DNA of 64,000 nt from Hyalella azteca. Lineage: Eukaryota > Arthropoda > Malacostraca > Amphipoda > Hyalellidae. Every line of letters starts with the position of its first letter. The stretch's first letter is position 1. The stretch is from the NCBI RefSeq assembly GCF_000764305.2, contig NW_025933395.1:18368-82367 (forward strand), read 5' to 3'. The translations under genes and the position numbers were made by a program. A model generated the notes under the pieces. It was not told the origin of the DNA. It worked only from the letters and a program-made list of their open reading frames with translations, and made no database searches. Below are positions 21,069 to 32,549 of the stretch, piece after piece.

Positions 21069-22851
21069 CTTTCAAAATCTTCTCTGTGATCTGAAGAAAA
21101 ATTTTGCTCTTCTGCAGAAATTCCAGCATGTATACTCCCAAAAGGTTCAGCCATCTGTTCTTCTTTGATGGCATTGAGAGGAGCCTGGCACTGCAAGCCA
21201 TCCTGAGAAAAAAAAGTATTTTCCATGATATTAATTTTAGTTTTGGTTATAGACACTTGAATATGTTTTGATTTACATTGAAAAATAAACTATTAATTTC
21301 TGAAAATTATCAGTTCATTATTCTTGGCATTATTTCATGGCATATGGATAAATGAACATGGTTTTTAATATAATAATTAAACAGAAGCCAGTCTTGCAGT
21401 TCAAACAGAAAATTTTTAATCAGTGCATGAGCTTGTCACAAATCAAGCACATATGGTATGAACTCATTGAGATGTTTCTCTGACCTCATGCCCAAATGAA
21501 AAATTTCATGTTGCTTTCAGTGAGAGTTAGAGGGGTTGTAAGCCAGCTGGAATTGTATATAATTATATATATTATATAGGTACTTATATAATATATATAT
21601 AATTATATACATAACCAGAATAGAGCATATTGGACACCAACAATCACAGTCTGGAGATGGACATACATCCGCCCAAAAATGATAAGCTTTATGCACTATC
21701 CTAGAATTCCGGCCTTGTAGCAAGTGTGTCTTGCAAATCCGTTGTGTGATTTCAGAAGATAAATTGAAATTAAATGCATACAACGGATACAACTCAAGCA
21801 TTTCACACAGAACCATGTTGCATATACCTGTTTTTCATGCTGAGCAGTTATGTCCTGAGAGCCGCACCCTTGCTGGGCACTGCTTGTTTGGAAGTGAAGT
21901 TCCTCCTTGCATGACACACAGGGCAAAAGAGGGGTTAGCTGGTAACCACATGCATTAATAAACAGTGGCAGCATTAAAGGGCATAAAGTTCATTTGTACA
22001 CGAATAGTGAATCAAAATAAATTTGGTTTTTTCAATGCAAATAATAGCAATGTGAACAAATCTAAACAGGAAAATTATTAAATAATAAATCTGAATGATG
22101 TCACATTTGCAAAACATGCCCTGTCAAGCAACAACTAAATTAGTGACAAATATCAACCACAAATTAGTAGCATTAAGAATTCCTTTAACACTTTGACTCC
22201 GATGGCTTAATCTTGTACTTTTATTTCATTTTTGTACTGTTTTCAAACGGGTAGCCAGATGGTCATTTTTTTCCAGACAAATTCCGTGATTTAGTTTTTC
22301 TCAATTGTGTTGGCCGGCTAAAATTTATGATAGGGGTACGTCCTAATTAAATTTTAAATATGGTACTGCAAAAAAAAATAAATAAATGGAATTTTTATAG
22401 CGGTACTTACAAATAACTAGCATATATTGAGTTATCTGCCTTTTTTGTTCACGGGTTTGGTCGATTTTAGGCAACCTGAATTATGTGCCACTACATCCTG
22501 GAGAAATACATTTTGTGGTACGCATATGCACCTCTTTGGAGTCAACGTGTTAATAGAAATATTATAAATATTTTTTTGAAAGTTAGTACAATTATATGTA
22601 GCAGCTCAAATTAAGTTTGAATAAAATTTTTATAGTAAAATTTTTGTCATTTTATCAGGCAAGATTCATAATGATTTGAAACAAACAGATTGGAAATTTT
22701 ACCTCATCCTTAATGAAAATTTGTTCTTCCTTTACAGTCACATCATCTTCCTTGGATGCATTCTCTTTTTTAATGTTATCAGATGACATTTCAAGAGGAG
22801 GGACAGTATCCTTACTGACAGCTGATTTGTTGGTCTTCATTGACCTGATGA
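21069..22851 (-). CDS. Three coding exons of an unidentified acidic host protein
   Basis: Exons 22851-22703, 21905-21828 and 21202-21069 all have GT-AG borders and compatible phases (in at phase 1; 0; 0; out at phase 2). The encoded stretches are acidic and carry repeated lysine-centred SUMO-type motifs: VKEEQIFIKDE, then AIKEEQMAEPF, then SDHREDFER. Such linkers are common in insect transcription factors with an N-terminal ZAD or BTB domain, but no such domain is seen here; upstream exons were not located. The last donor (GAAAG|GTATTAG) has no downstream partner within the next kilobase except the piggyBac exons. All four piggyBac acceptors accept phase 2. Confidence 0.6.
22185..22553. mobile_element. 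piggyBac-type MITE with TTAA duplication
   Basis: TTAA (22185-22188 and 22550-22553) encloses 361 bp with 12-bp ends CACTTTGACTCC and CACGTTGACTCC. The second shares CACGTT with the complete element at 18138. It sits in an intron of the acidic host gene. Confidence 0.75.
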
Positions 22852-23354
22852 CTGAAAAAATTTCACATATCATGATTAGGAATGAAACTTACTATAGAGT
22901 TTAGGTAAACAATTAATCGAATTCAAATGGAAAATGGTTATCAGTATCCAGAAGCTTATCATTAATGAAATCATAAATGCCATTAATCTTGGCTTACAAT
23001 TCTTGGCTCAGTCTCATCAACAAAAACAAAATATCACAGAGCACATCAAGATCACACTAGAGTCATACTCACTCAGTTACTGGTACTACTGCAGGTAGAA
23101 CAAAATTTTTCTAACCTCAATAATAAGTATTCTAGCATCTGAAGACAAAAAATGATGAGGTAAATCAAGATAGACCAAACAACTGCCGACAAAGATTGAG
23201 AGAAGACGCAGAGCAGCCTGCAGGCCAGATGCTCATTAGTCATCACTTTCCATAACTTCAACCAGAATTTGAAGGGTTTATAAGTAAAAAAATTCTGACT
23301 GCAGTCTTCCACAATGTAAAATTTCTCTATCTGGCATTGAACACCATTTGTAGA

Positions 23355-23500
23355 ACTTGTTCATTTTTTAATTTCTTAATTTACTCAAGATTTAAATCAA
23401 TATCTCATGTACAATAATGCTGGCACCCATGACACTTTGCTGGTGTACTTTTAAGACTCAAAATTGGACTTGAGTCTAAGAAAAAAACTCTCTGCTTTGC
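23355..23500 (-). mobile_element. hAT-like MITE fragment, family of 27592-27780
   Basis: Shares AAAGCAGAGAGTTTTTTT and the CCAGCATTATTGTAC core with the complete copy. The ends are partly lost. Confidence 0.6.
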
Positions 23501-24317
23501 CAATTGCCAACTTGCCACTACGTTGAACACTATTTCAATCTGAATAGCAATGGGGAACATAAGTGATAAAAACAAATACAGCACCAAAAGCATGACAGAG
23601 CTGATAGTCATACCTGGCAGGAACAGGGCCAAAAATATTTCATAATACTCTGCATATAATGGTATCCTAATGCAGATAAGCATAAGCAGTGTAGTTCAAA
23701 GAAAATTGTCCTTATTGCATTCATTGAAACACCACAGGAGCAAATCAACACCACTTTTAACAATAATGAATGCATAAGATTCATTTGTAAGGGTGGAATA
23801 AGATTTTTGCATTATTATGCTGAGTGCTGACTGCATAATCAGCCTAGCTTACACATTTGTTTCAACAAAATAAATCAAAGTAATTAGCCCACATGCATGG
23901 CCCAATAAAACAAGGTTAGCCCTCTGCCAAGGAACATATTGACAGCAAGTGAAATGGTATTTTATCACTGCATTCTCTTTAATAATTATCAGTGTAATTC
24001 TGCCCTAAGTTAGGTAAAAATTGATCATTGTAATTGTAACCTGAGGATTTTCCAAAATTTGCGCTGTGTGTGTGTAACGCTGTATGGTAACCTGTTCATG
24101 TAATTCTATATATATCAGCCCCAGCCCCCTAGCCTCCTTCACTTCATTTGGTAATGAGCATCTATGCAAGTTTCTTGATTTGCCAATGTACCAGTAGATT
24201 GCAAGTATTTGGCATTGGTAATCATCAGAGACGATACTATCTTTCTTCATGCAGCAAGTTTATGATTGCTGTCACGTCAAGTTCCACAAATTTACACTTT
24301 TGAACCTATATAAGGCC

Positions 24318-24503
24318 CATAATGGCAAAACAGATAGTTTTTAGACTCTTCCTCAAGTTTAACTTCAAGTTTGAGTCCTATAAGTAAATCAGCAAAGTAT
24401 CTGGATACCAGCATTATCCTGCATAAGATTTTTGTTTAAATCTTTAATAAGAGAGAAAATTAACAATGGAAGATTTGAAAATAATCCTTGGTCTGCCACT
24501 ATG
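24318..24503 (+). mobile_element. hAT-like MITE, diverged copy
   Basis: Starts CATAATGGCAAAACAG and ends CTGCCACTATG, with the shared core TGGATACCAGCATTAT. No clean target duplication. Confidence 0.65.
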
Positions 24504-25562
24504 CTTATAACCTTTATTAAAGGGAGCCTCAGGGTCCAAAATCAACAATTTTGGCTTTTCCGGTTTTTAGTCCCATCTTAAAGCTGACTCTCTAACCTAT
24601 TCAATGGTACTAAAACCATCTCTGTACATTGATTTATGCCTTCATGGCAGATCACAGAAAGGTTAGAGGTGGTGGAGTTCTTCAACATTTAACATAGGGA
24701 ATAACTGCCAGCAGTGCACTTAAATAGCCAGTCTGAACACACTCTGCTTTAGTAACCTGGCTGCAGTTGTGCAGGATGCTTCTTGTGCAGTTGTTTGCAC
24801 CATTATTGACAGAAATTGGGCCACAGCATTTATTAATCTTGCATAATTAACCTTGAATGCCTATTTCGAGGCGTGTGGGACTTTGTCCCACTCTACTGAA
24901 CATTTACACATATTGTCACTGGAAAACTATCTATAGACTCCTAGAGTTTTCAAGCTACAACAATGAGACATATACCATTCGATTTGCAAAGAAATAATCT
25001 ACCAAGTGATGTTGGCATTCTTCTAATTTCATTATATTTTGGATTTATCCTGCAAGAAGGGTGGGTGGCAGGGGTTAAAATAAAAAAATTTCTGAAAAAT
25101 GCCCTGACAAACACAAAGATGAAAATTTCAAAAAATGCCAACATAATTTTATAGATATGGTTTTTACGCATCAAATGATACCATAAAATGGGATAACTTT
25201 TACTACTTTTTTTTTCAAAATGATGCCATTTTTTTTACTAGATATGTTAAACTTAAATTGAAACATGCAAAATACAGGTCTATGCTCTAGCTTTACTCAC
25301 TATAAATTGCTGGCTCCTGCCTCTCATAGTTTTGATGTAATTTCAAAAAAAGTGATGGTCTTTGTTACCCCAGCTCTTGGGGTAACTTAGACCGGGTGGT
25401 AAAATCAATTATTTTTTTTTGTAAAATAACTCCAAATAACTCCAGGTTTTGGTGCATTGTAGTAGAACTCTTCTAGTTACATACGCAAAAGACAAATTTT
25501 AGGAAAGTGTCATAGTTTGCAAATGGGGGGTGCCGCCCCCAAATGGGCGAAATGTGACCATC

Positions 25563-25763
25563 TAATGGCAGCCGTGACGGGGTAACATTGACCGGTTTGA
25601 AAATTAAGTTAAAATTACCATATATAAGACTCTGTAGAGTCTGAAACATAAAGAAAAAAACATTAATAGGTGTATCAAAAACAAAATATGTTATATAGGT
25701 ACCTATGGTAATTTTAACTTAATTTCCAAGCCGGTCAATGTTACCCCATCACAGCTGCCATTA
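25563..25763. repeat. 60-bp inverted repeat with 80-base spacer
   Basis: TAATGGCAGCCGTGACGGGG through TTAAAATTACCATA at 25563-25621 is mirrored at 25704-25763. A related GGGGTAACTTAGACCGGG word lies at 25378-25395. A foldback element or its centre. Confidence 0.75.
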
Positions 25764-26689
25764 GGTAGTCAATAACACGTGCATGCAACCTTGTAATAAG
25801 TTCGTGGCTTGTAAATAGTTCGTCATTACTCAGCGTAAATGGCTTTTCATTAAAAATTACCCGGCGACGCATCTTTAAAATGGCCGGTGACGCTTTGGGC
25901 TTAAAAATCCATATATTGCCGACGCTGCATCCACCCTCTGCATAGTGGCTTCTTCTCAGGAGTTCTCATGTTCTCTGTTTGACAACTCTGCAATCTTAGA
26001 ATAGTAGGTCTGGTACCTAGGCATTAAAATTGATAGAAAAAAATAGTGCATCAATATTGTAATTGGGCTATAATGCATGAATATTGTAATCATAGTTAAT
26101 CAACGTTGTTAATTTTGTTATCATAGTGCAATTAAGGCAATTAATATTGTTATTATGGTCATATAGATGATATAGTGCAACTGTGCTAATATGTTGATGT
26201 TGTTACTATTTTAGAATTTAGAACAAGACAGAGATACATAAATCCTGATTCCCGAGAGACAAATTTCTGTATGCTTTACAGTTTCAGTTGGGTGGAACCG
26301 TGGACACTGACACTCTGACAGTGCTCTTTGTCTTTGTGATGCATAGGTATACATATTATTTGTGTTGAATGATATCGTGATTGTAACTTGTAAGTGACAC
26401 ACACTCACACACGTATAGGTAGTTTGAAATCACAGGTCATTTGTTTCATTATTTATTGTATTAGCTACCAAATCATTAAAAAGAAACACACATGTAGTGT
26501 AGCCTGTGTAGGCCATGTTGAATGTTCTTGTCATTAGTGAGAAAATATCAAATATCTTTATATTTGATAGAACAAACTTGTGTGTATGGAGAAATTCAAT
26601 CTTGAAATAAACTTTTTGAGTTATTAATGTAACTTGGCTTCAGTAAATTTAAATTTCCATTCGAAAAGGAAAACAAAACACCTTCCTGA

Positions 26690-27310
26690 TTTTGGTCGCC
26701 CGCCGAAGACCACCACTGCCCTGGATGTAATGGACCATCTTGATTCCTGCCTTCCGGAACGTATAGCCTTCAACACTTCAAGCCATCCGTATCTGGGCCG
26801 TGGGTCGAACCCATGGTTGAACTAGGATTGACACATCAGAAGCCCATTTTTGCGGATGCAGCTCCTTGTTTGCCTGTGACGTCAATGATCTCAATTACGT
26901 CACGGGCATTAACTAATCACCGAAATGCGATCAAACCAGTCGACCAATCAGTCACGGGAATGACGGGTTTGTTTACGTTTCTCGATCTACGTGACGTAAC
27001 AAGAGAGCTGAACTGAAAGACGGAACTTCTCGTGGGTAAACCTTATATAGTTCAACCATGAGTCGAACCAGCCCTCGGCTGAACAGCCACTTGTCGCAGG
27101 ACGATAAATTTTGGAACAGAACTATGCTATCTGAAACCTAACCGCAGATGCGGTGAACGTAAAATTACGTAATTTACGATGCCCGGAAGTCAGATTCGAT
27201 CCGCGGCCTGGCAGGGGCGGTGGAAGACAAAGCCTACTGGTTCACGGCTGATTGGTAGATGTCCGGAGAGATCCGAGAGTTTCGATTTGACCGTGAAAGT
27301 GAGAAGACGT
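26690..27310 (+). repeat. Dispersed repeat interrupted by a P-like MITE
   Basis: 26690-26811 and 27062-27310 together match 42770-43190 (minus), which lacks the insertion. Fragments also occur at 30949-31020 and 34240-34290. Open frames in it (GRPPKTTTALDVMDH) are shared between copies but are short. Confidence 0.75.
26804..27069. mobile_element. P-element-like MITE, copy 2, with an empty site elsewhere in the window
   Basis: The element is 26812-27060, ending TATATAGTTCAACCATG. GTCGAACC precedes it (26804-26811) and recurs after one extra A (27062-27069). The paralogous repeat at 43065-43072 has a single copy of this octamer. Confidence 0.8.
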
Positions 27311-27419
27311 GCTGTGTGTTATCCCAAAGCGCAAAGTGATATCTGCACTCTGCAGATCATTCTAGATAATCTAGTCTTCTCAAAGTCAAATCTCTTTGAA
27401 AAATAATTAAAAATCCTAA

Positions 27420-27890
27420 AATCTTTTAGAAAAGTCATGGCATTAGGACCTTGAGGTTTAACAAGGATGGTTCGCCCACTCCCTGCACTTTGCAGAGTGG
27501 CATTGACTGGTAGTTTTACATTTGCTAGATTGGTCTCAATGGCCTGAGTCTGACTGGAAGCACTATTCAACAAATTTTGCTGTCTGTGCACCATAGTGTC
27601 AAAGCAGAGAGTTTTTTAGACTCTCTCTCAAGTTCATTTTTGAGTCCTATTAGTAGACCAGTAAAGTATCCTGGATACCAGCATTATTATACTTGAGAAA
27701 TTGGGTTGAATCTTGAGACTTGAGTAAATGAGGAAATTAAAAATGAACTGATTCTAAAAAAGCTCTGGTTTGCCACTATGCTATGCACAGCTGGAGCTGG
27801 GCGCTTAGCCCTCCCACCACCAAGACTCTCAGTTGATCCGCTCTTTTCCCGATTTCTGCGTTTTTGACCAAAACTACAAGCCTCCATAGC
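27420..27890 (-). pseudogene. Host coding exon split by a hAT-like MITE and cut by an adapter
   Basis: On the minus strand 27890-27789 reads MEACSFGQKRRNREKSG...KRPAPAVH and 27591-27430 reads RQQNLLNSASSQTQAIETNL...SGRTILVKPQGPNA. Removing the 189-bp MITE and one target duplication joins these in one frame. The composition (basic start, then Ser/Gln/Asn-rich) is nuclear-protein-like, but I do not recognise it. The upstream side ends at the mate-pair adapter, so the true 5' context is unknown. It could be an upstream exon of the gene at 21069-22851. Confidence 0.5.
27584..27788. mobile_element. hAT-like MITE inside a coding exon
   Basis: The 189-bp element is 27592-27780, with ends CATAGTGTCAAAGCAGAGAG and CATAGTGGCAAACCAGAG on the other strand. 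The 8-bp flanks are CTGTGCAC and CTATGCAC (one mismatch), the duplication length of hAT elements. Confidence 0.75.
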
Positions 27891-27928
27891 CTGTCTCTTA
27901 TACACATCTAGATGTGTATAAGAGACAG
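27891..27928. other. Sequencing artefact: mate-pair junction adapter (two Tn5 mosaic ends)
   Basis: CTGTCTCTTATACACATCT is followed directly by its reverse complement: the 38-bp junction of transposase-based mate-pair libraries. It is not genomic. Its translations (SYTHLDVYKRQ, CLLYTSRC) are well-known contaminant peptides. Sequence left and right of it may come from different places. Confidence 0.97.
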
Positions 27929-29035
27929 AGATTTGCCACCCTGTCAGCCACTTCATTTCCGTGGATGTTGCTATGGCCACGAACCCAGCACATCACAACT
28001 CTATCAAGCCCCTTAGTTTGCATTAACTGATGAATTTTGACAACAATTGAGCGATATGAGCCACCAGACGCAGAAGATAGAAGCTGCAATGCTGCTCTTG
28101 AATCTGTCAAGATCAACACCGGCTCACCCTGCATAGATATGTCGGTGGTGGCAAGCTGCATTGCCTTGTATATCGCAAACAATTCGGCCCCCAATACCGT
28201 GTGCACCGGATTCAGCAACCACCCAGTGGCCAAGTGGTTGGATGGCACATATAGTCCAGCAGACACCGATCCAGTGGCAGAACGAGATCCATCAGTGTAG
28301 ATTTGCAGATGTTGAGGATAGCACAGTTTCCAAAAGTCTTGGAAGCAATTTTGTGCATGTTCAGGAGGCATTGAATTTACTGCAGAGCTCAGCAAGTCCA
28401 CACATATACTGGAGGAAAGTTCAACATGAGGTGGAAATGTTGACATCAATGGCGTGGGAACTCGATGCAGGGGAGGAAGGTTCCACTTTTGGAAACTTTG
28501 ACGAGCTTGCACAATGAAAGGCATGTCCAAGAGGATCTCCTGATCTCGGAACCCTAATGTAGATGCCACTTGATCACCCACAGGCAAGTACATATACCTG
28601 AGAGCCCACTTTATGAATAAAAATTGGAATCTAAGTTGCAATGGAGGAATAAAGCTTTCAACTTGTAAAGATAGTACAGGTGTGGTGCGACGAGCACCCA
28701 GTATGTATCTGAGTGCTGAGTTCTGAACAGTTTCAAGCTGGTTCAACAAAGACTTAGATATGTTCCCCAAAATTGTGGAGCCATACTCCATCTTGCTTCG
28801 TATGAATGCCACGTATATTCTACGCAACAACTTCTGTGATGCTCCCCACTTCACAGAACTCAGTGCTTGGAGCACTTGTAGCCTTTTGAGACAAGCTATG
28901 CGAGTTTGTCTCACATGTTCCTTAAAGGTTAGATGAGGAGAATCAAAATAAAATCCCAAAACTTTCTGATGAGCCACATATCGAANAATGTATTGCACAC
29001 TTGATGCCTCTGTACCAAAAACATTCAATTTATTG
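27929..29035 (-). pseudogene. LINE reverse transcriptase C-terminus with RNase H domain
   Basis: About 365 codons on the minus strand: the post-RT region (TFKEHVRQTRIACLKRLQVL, WGASQKLLRRIYVAFIRSKM, YGSTI...LETVQNSALR) followed by RNase H with its acidic residues in IYTDGS, GAELFAIYKA, LILTDSRAAL and HSNIHGNEVAD. LINEs of the I/LOA/R1 type combine these. The 5' part is missing, the 3' end stops at the adapter, and one N (28986) interrupts the frame. The RNase H core looks undamaged, so the copy is fairly young. Confidence 0.85.
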
Positions 29036-29039
29036 GAAC

Positions 29040-30500
29040 CTAATACACACTAAAGACAACAAGTTTATATACCAATTTGTCATTCATAGTACATTTATAC
29101 TAAACCATAAATAACAATACCGTACCTCAATATAAATTAAAGACTGCCACCCAATATATTTAAATATATGAAAAAAAATTGAAAAAATAAATAAAATCAT
29201 GATTTTTTATAAAAAAAATCATGTGATTTAATCACATGATTTAATCATTGCCAACCCTGAGCATAAGGCATTAAATTAGCTTCAGTGCATTAACAGTGTG
29301 TGCATTTAGGGCAGTCCATTCTAGCTTTCTAATGCTGATTGGATTACAGTGGCTGTGACGTTGCACATGTTCTGATGCTAATTGGATTCTTGTGACTGTG
29401 AGGTTGCACGCTGTTGCCGGGTCTAAAATGTCTCGTACCTCAGGTGAGATAAACCTTTTATCTGCTTATTTTAACTAAATGGCAACAACCCTACTCTGAA
29501 TGAAGGGAAATGAAAGACTTGTTCTAATAAATAATGAATTAAAATATGGGACAGTAATAAACATATAACTTGATAAGATTGCAAAAGACTGATTAAATTA
29601 ATTTGGAAAGTGTAATGTAAATGTGCTAGTTAATTGGATGTAAGAAGCATGGACAGGTGGAGATGAGTAGGCAACAGAAAGAACACAATAAAATACAAAT
29701 AATGAATGACTGATAACCTGATGGGATGTAGAATGTAAACAAAGCAAGAACCAGTAAACTCCATAAAACTAGTAGCAGCTCATCTCCATATTGTGAATTT
29801 ATCTTTAAAACTAATAAGTACTCAACAAGGATTGAATTGAAAGGAATCACAAGAGAACAGATAAATAAAGAAACACTGCAAGATGAATTGTGAACATAAC
29901 TTGCTGGAATTTATTATAATCATAATCCAATCTACCTAATAAATTAACTTCTTCAAACTAAATCATATCAGTCAGAAATGAACACAACCAAAGTAAAATG
30001 CAAGGGATCACCAGAGTTAATATCAACAAAATTAGCAAAATAGCAAGGACAAAACTTGACCTAAATTATCAATGAATAAATGATATAAAATTCTATGCCA
30101 CTCACCAGTGCAACTGAGTGCCCAGGCTGAGATACTGAGTAGGAATCCAAATACTTAAGAGTGATAATTCAAGTTTGCAAATTATACTTTGGTCATCTAC
30201 ACTGAAAAAGATAAAAATATTGAATTTAATTTAAATTGAGTTGGATTGAGAACTGAAGAAACATGATTACAGATAAAGACATGAAGGTTGGGCTACACAG
30301 TAGCCTAATTTAACCTCCGGTAACAACACGTTCTAGCAATGATTGGATTCATGTGACTGTGATGTTAGATGCGTTCAAGCATTGATTGCATCCTTGTTCC
30401 TGTGATGATGTTAGCACTATTTTTTTCAATGAAACAGCTGTGGCAGCTTACAGTGACTTGTCAGTGATGATGATGGACTGAAAGTGTACCTAGGTTAGGC
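29040..30500. other. No gene seen
   Basis: AT-rich. Contains a small palindrome (AATCATGTGATTTAATCACA near 29218) and a repeated ATTGGATTC...GTGACTGTGA word (29338, 29386, 30344). Confidence 0.45.
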
Positions 30501-30504
30501 TGCC

Positions 30505-30640
30505 ATAGTGGCAAACCAGAGCTTTTTTGGAATCAGTTCATTTTTAATTTCCTAAATAACTCAAGATTTAAACCAATTTCTTAAGTATGATAATGCTGGT
30601 ACAGTATCCATGATACTTTACTGGTCTACTTAATAATAAG
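30505..30640 (-). mobile_element. hAT-like MITE, truncated copy
   Basis: Has the CATAGTGGCAAACCAGAGC end and the shared core; the other end is lost near 30640. Confidence 0.6.
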
Positions 30641-30948
30641 TGTGGAATTCTAGAGGGATATTAAATTAGGTAACCAGTACACATAGCATATTGGAAAGCA
30701 GGACCTGAAAGCTTTGAAAGGCCAGAAACTTTACACTTTCAGTCAATTATGTACATATCCTATCCCTTTCAAGAAATCCAGCTGTGATTGATTGATAAGA
30801 TTGTGATTTTAGCCCCTTTCAGCTTTCCAGCTGTGATTGGTTAATGGAATTGTAAACATTGACCAGCTGTAGTAAAAATTACACCCTGCTCTGAACAAAG
30901 CACCTATGTCCAAGAAGACTGGTGCTTAAAGATAAATCAAGATAAATC

Positions 30949-31020
30949 AAGGAGAGATCCAAAGCGTCCGATTCAGGGCTTATTGGTGCACAAAATTGGT
31001 GTTGCACTGCTGCGCTCCCC
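30949..31020 (+). repeat. Fragment of the dispersed repeat of 26690/42770
   Basis: GAGAGATCCAAAGCGTCCGA through CAGGGCTTATTGGTGCACAA, matching 42790-42860 on the minus strand. Confidence 0.6.
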
Positions 31021-31187
31021 CTGATTTAGCGATGTATATGTTCTCCATCCACACTTTCAATCCATTTTCCAAGTAAAAGGAAAGTGAAGACCAAACTTGA
31101 ACTACACATGGGAGCTTTTTTTGATGACTCACGGTGTTACGGTGGAACAATATCTTGCATCACCAGACAAACAGAAACGTCATAGAA

Positions 31188-31480
31188 TAAAATAGAAGTG
31201 TCGGCGTTGAAGAAATAGGCCCATGGCCTGTTGCCGATTCTTGAACTTTTCGTGACTTGATTCACAAGGGATCCGGAACTTGTCAAACTGACAGGGCGAT
31301 AGTTGCCCGGGCAGCTTTGTTGCCTTTTTTGAACAATGGTGTCACTTGAGCTTCTTTCCAATCAGCCGGCAACATTCCTTCGTTCAAAGTTTTTCGAAAA
31401 AGTGACGTCAGAGGGCCGGCTAGGACAGTTGCTAACTCTTTGAGTAATCTGGGGTGGAAGCCGTCTGGTCCATAGAACCT
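31188..31480 (-). pseudogene. Internally deleted LINE: reverse transcriptase start joined to 3' tail
   Basis: The minus strand carries the RT entry motif (LPADWKEAQVTPLFKKG, then GNYRPVSLTS with a one-base frame change). It then jumps straight into the GGATCCCTTGTGAATCAAGT tail. Most of the RT domain is missing. Confidence 0.75.
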
Positions 31481-31499
31481 ACTCTACTAGTTTTTCGTA

Positions 31500-32375
31500 A
31501 CCCTCTCGTCTTTGGAACACTAACGGAGACTTAAAGTCTACTGCACCAGCCACATCGAGGACTGTCTACATCCATCTGCTGCATGTGACCCATCCTCAGC
31601 CAGGGCTGATTTTCAGGATTAGTCACATGCACCAGCGCTTATACACCGTAAGTCCGGCTGGGAATACGTGCATTTCTGAGTCATTTAAGGTGTTTTGTGT
31701 AGATCATGAACCGCTTCACGGCCTGTCATTACAATAAAGGCGAGGTGCCTTATTTTAGTTCACTTATAGTTATTGCAACAGTGATAGTCACTAATTAACT
31801 TGTAATGGATTTAATTTATCGCAAAAATGTAAAATGATTTAATTGATTAGGGAATTGAAATACTGTCATAGGTTTAGTGACGCTTGAAAGGCTTCCCTAT
31901 GTTCAGTGATAAAATTTATAAAAATTTCTGACTAATATTCTAGAATCTAGAGTGACGTGACTCTGACGTCATATCCGTCAGTATAAGCGTGATTGGAACT
32001 TCGTTGAACGAACTTAGCGGGACTTGCACTTTCTCCAACAGCTTTATGCGTTTCACCCTGAGACCCAAATAAACAGAAGAAAACACGGCCAAAAAACCTC
32101 AAACAAACTTATTTATTTGTTTCGAATACTTGTGTAACGATGTAAGTTTTCGTTAGAAAATATCAGAATGTGCATCATTAATCAATCATCGCATTGTTAG
32201 GCATCAATTGACTTCTATATCACTTTAGTTTATGGAAGTGGTAATGAGGCCACATGTAAAATATCTTGTTGCCAAAATTGATTCACACAAATTTTTCACA
32301 TGGAAATGCCAGTTGCTAAGTAAAGTTCAAGTAGAATGCTACTTGTGGAGACTCTCTTAATTTATAACATAACCT
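31500..32375. other. No gene seen
   Basis: 31500-31760 is less AT-rich and dense in short motifs (CACATGCACCAGCGC), perhaps an old repeat. The remainder is AT-rich without frames. Confidence 0.4.
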
Positions 32376-32380
32376 AGTGA

Positions 32381-32545
32381 TGTCGGCGCTGAAGAGTAGG
32401 CCTGATGTGGCCTGCCGCCGATTCTTGTACTTTTCGTGACTTGTCCACAGGAGATCAAAAACCAGGCCCTTCAACCGGATCTTCTCCAAACTGACGATAG
32501 TTTGAAATAGCTCTAGACCTCCACCGAGTGTGATATGGTGTTAGG
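32381..32545 (-). mobile_element. LINE 3' tail, diverged copy
   Basis: Matches the tail at 44105 with many changes (GCCGATTCTTGTACTTTTCG on the plus strand). Confidence 0.6.
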
Positions 32546-32549
32546 CATT

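Larger units (their letters stand above)
22860..26680. other. Long intergenic or intronic stretch with few recognisable features
   Basis: Apart from two MITE copies and a hairpin I see no convincing exon. The minus frame at 24010-24250 ends at CCTCAG|GTTACA and could be an exon, but has no recognisable motif. Upstream exons of the acidic gene at 21069-22851 may be here, unrecognised. Confidence 0.4.

Noticed and set aside
24950..25174. Overlapping frames on both strands near 25 kb
   Set aside because: AT-rich, hydrophobic by composition, no supporting motif.
27687..27980. 97-codon frame containing SYTHLDVYKRQ
   Set aside because: Runs through the mate-pair adapter; an artefact.
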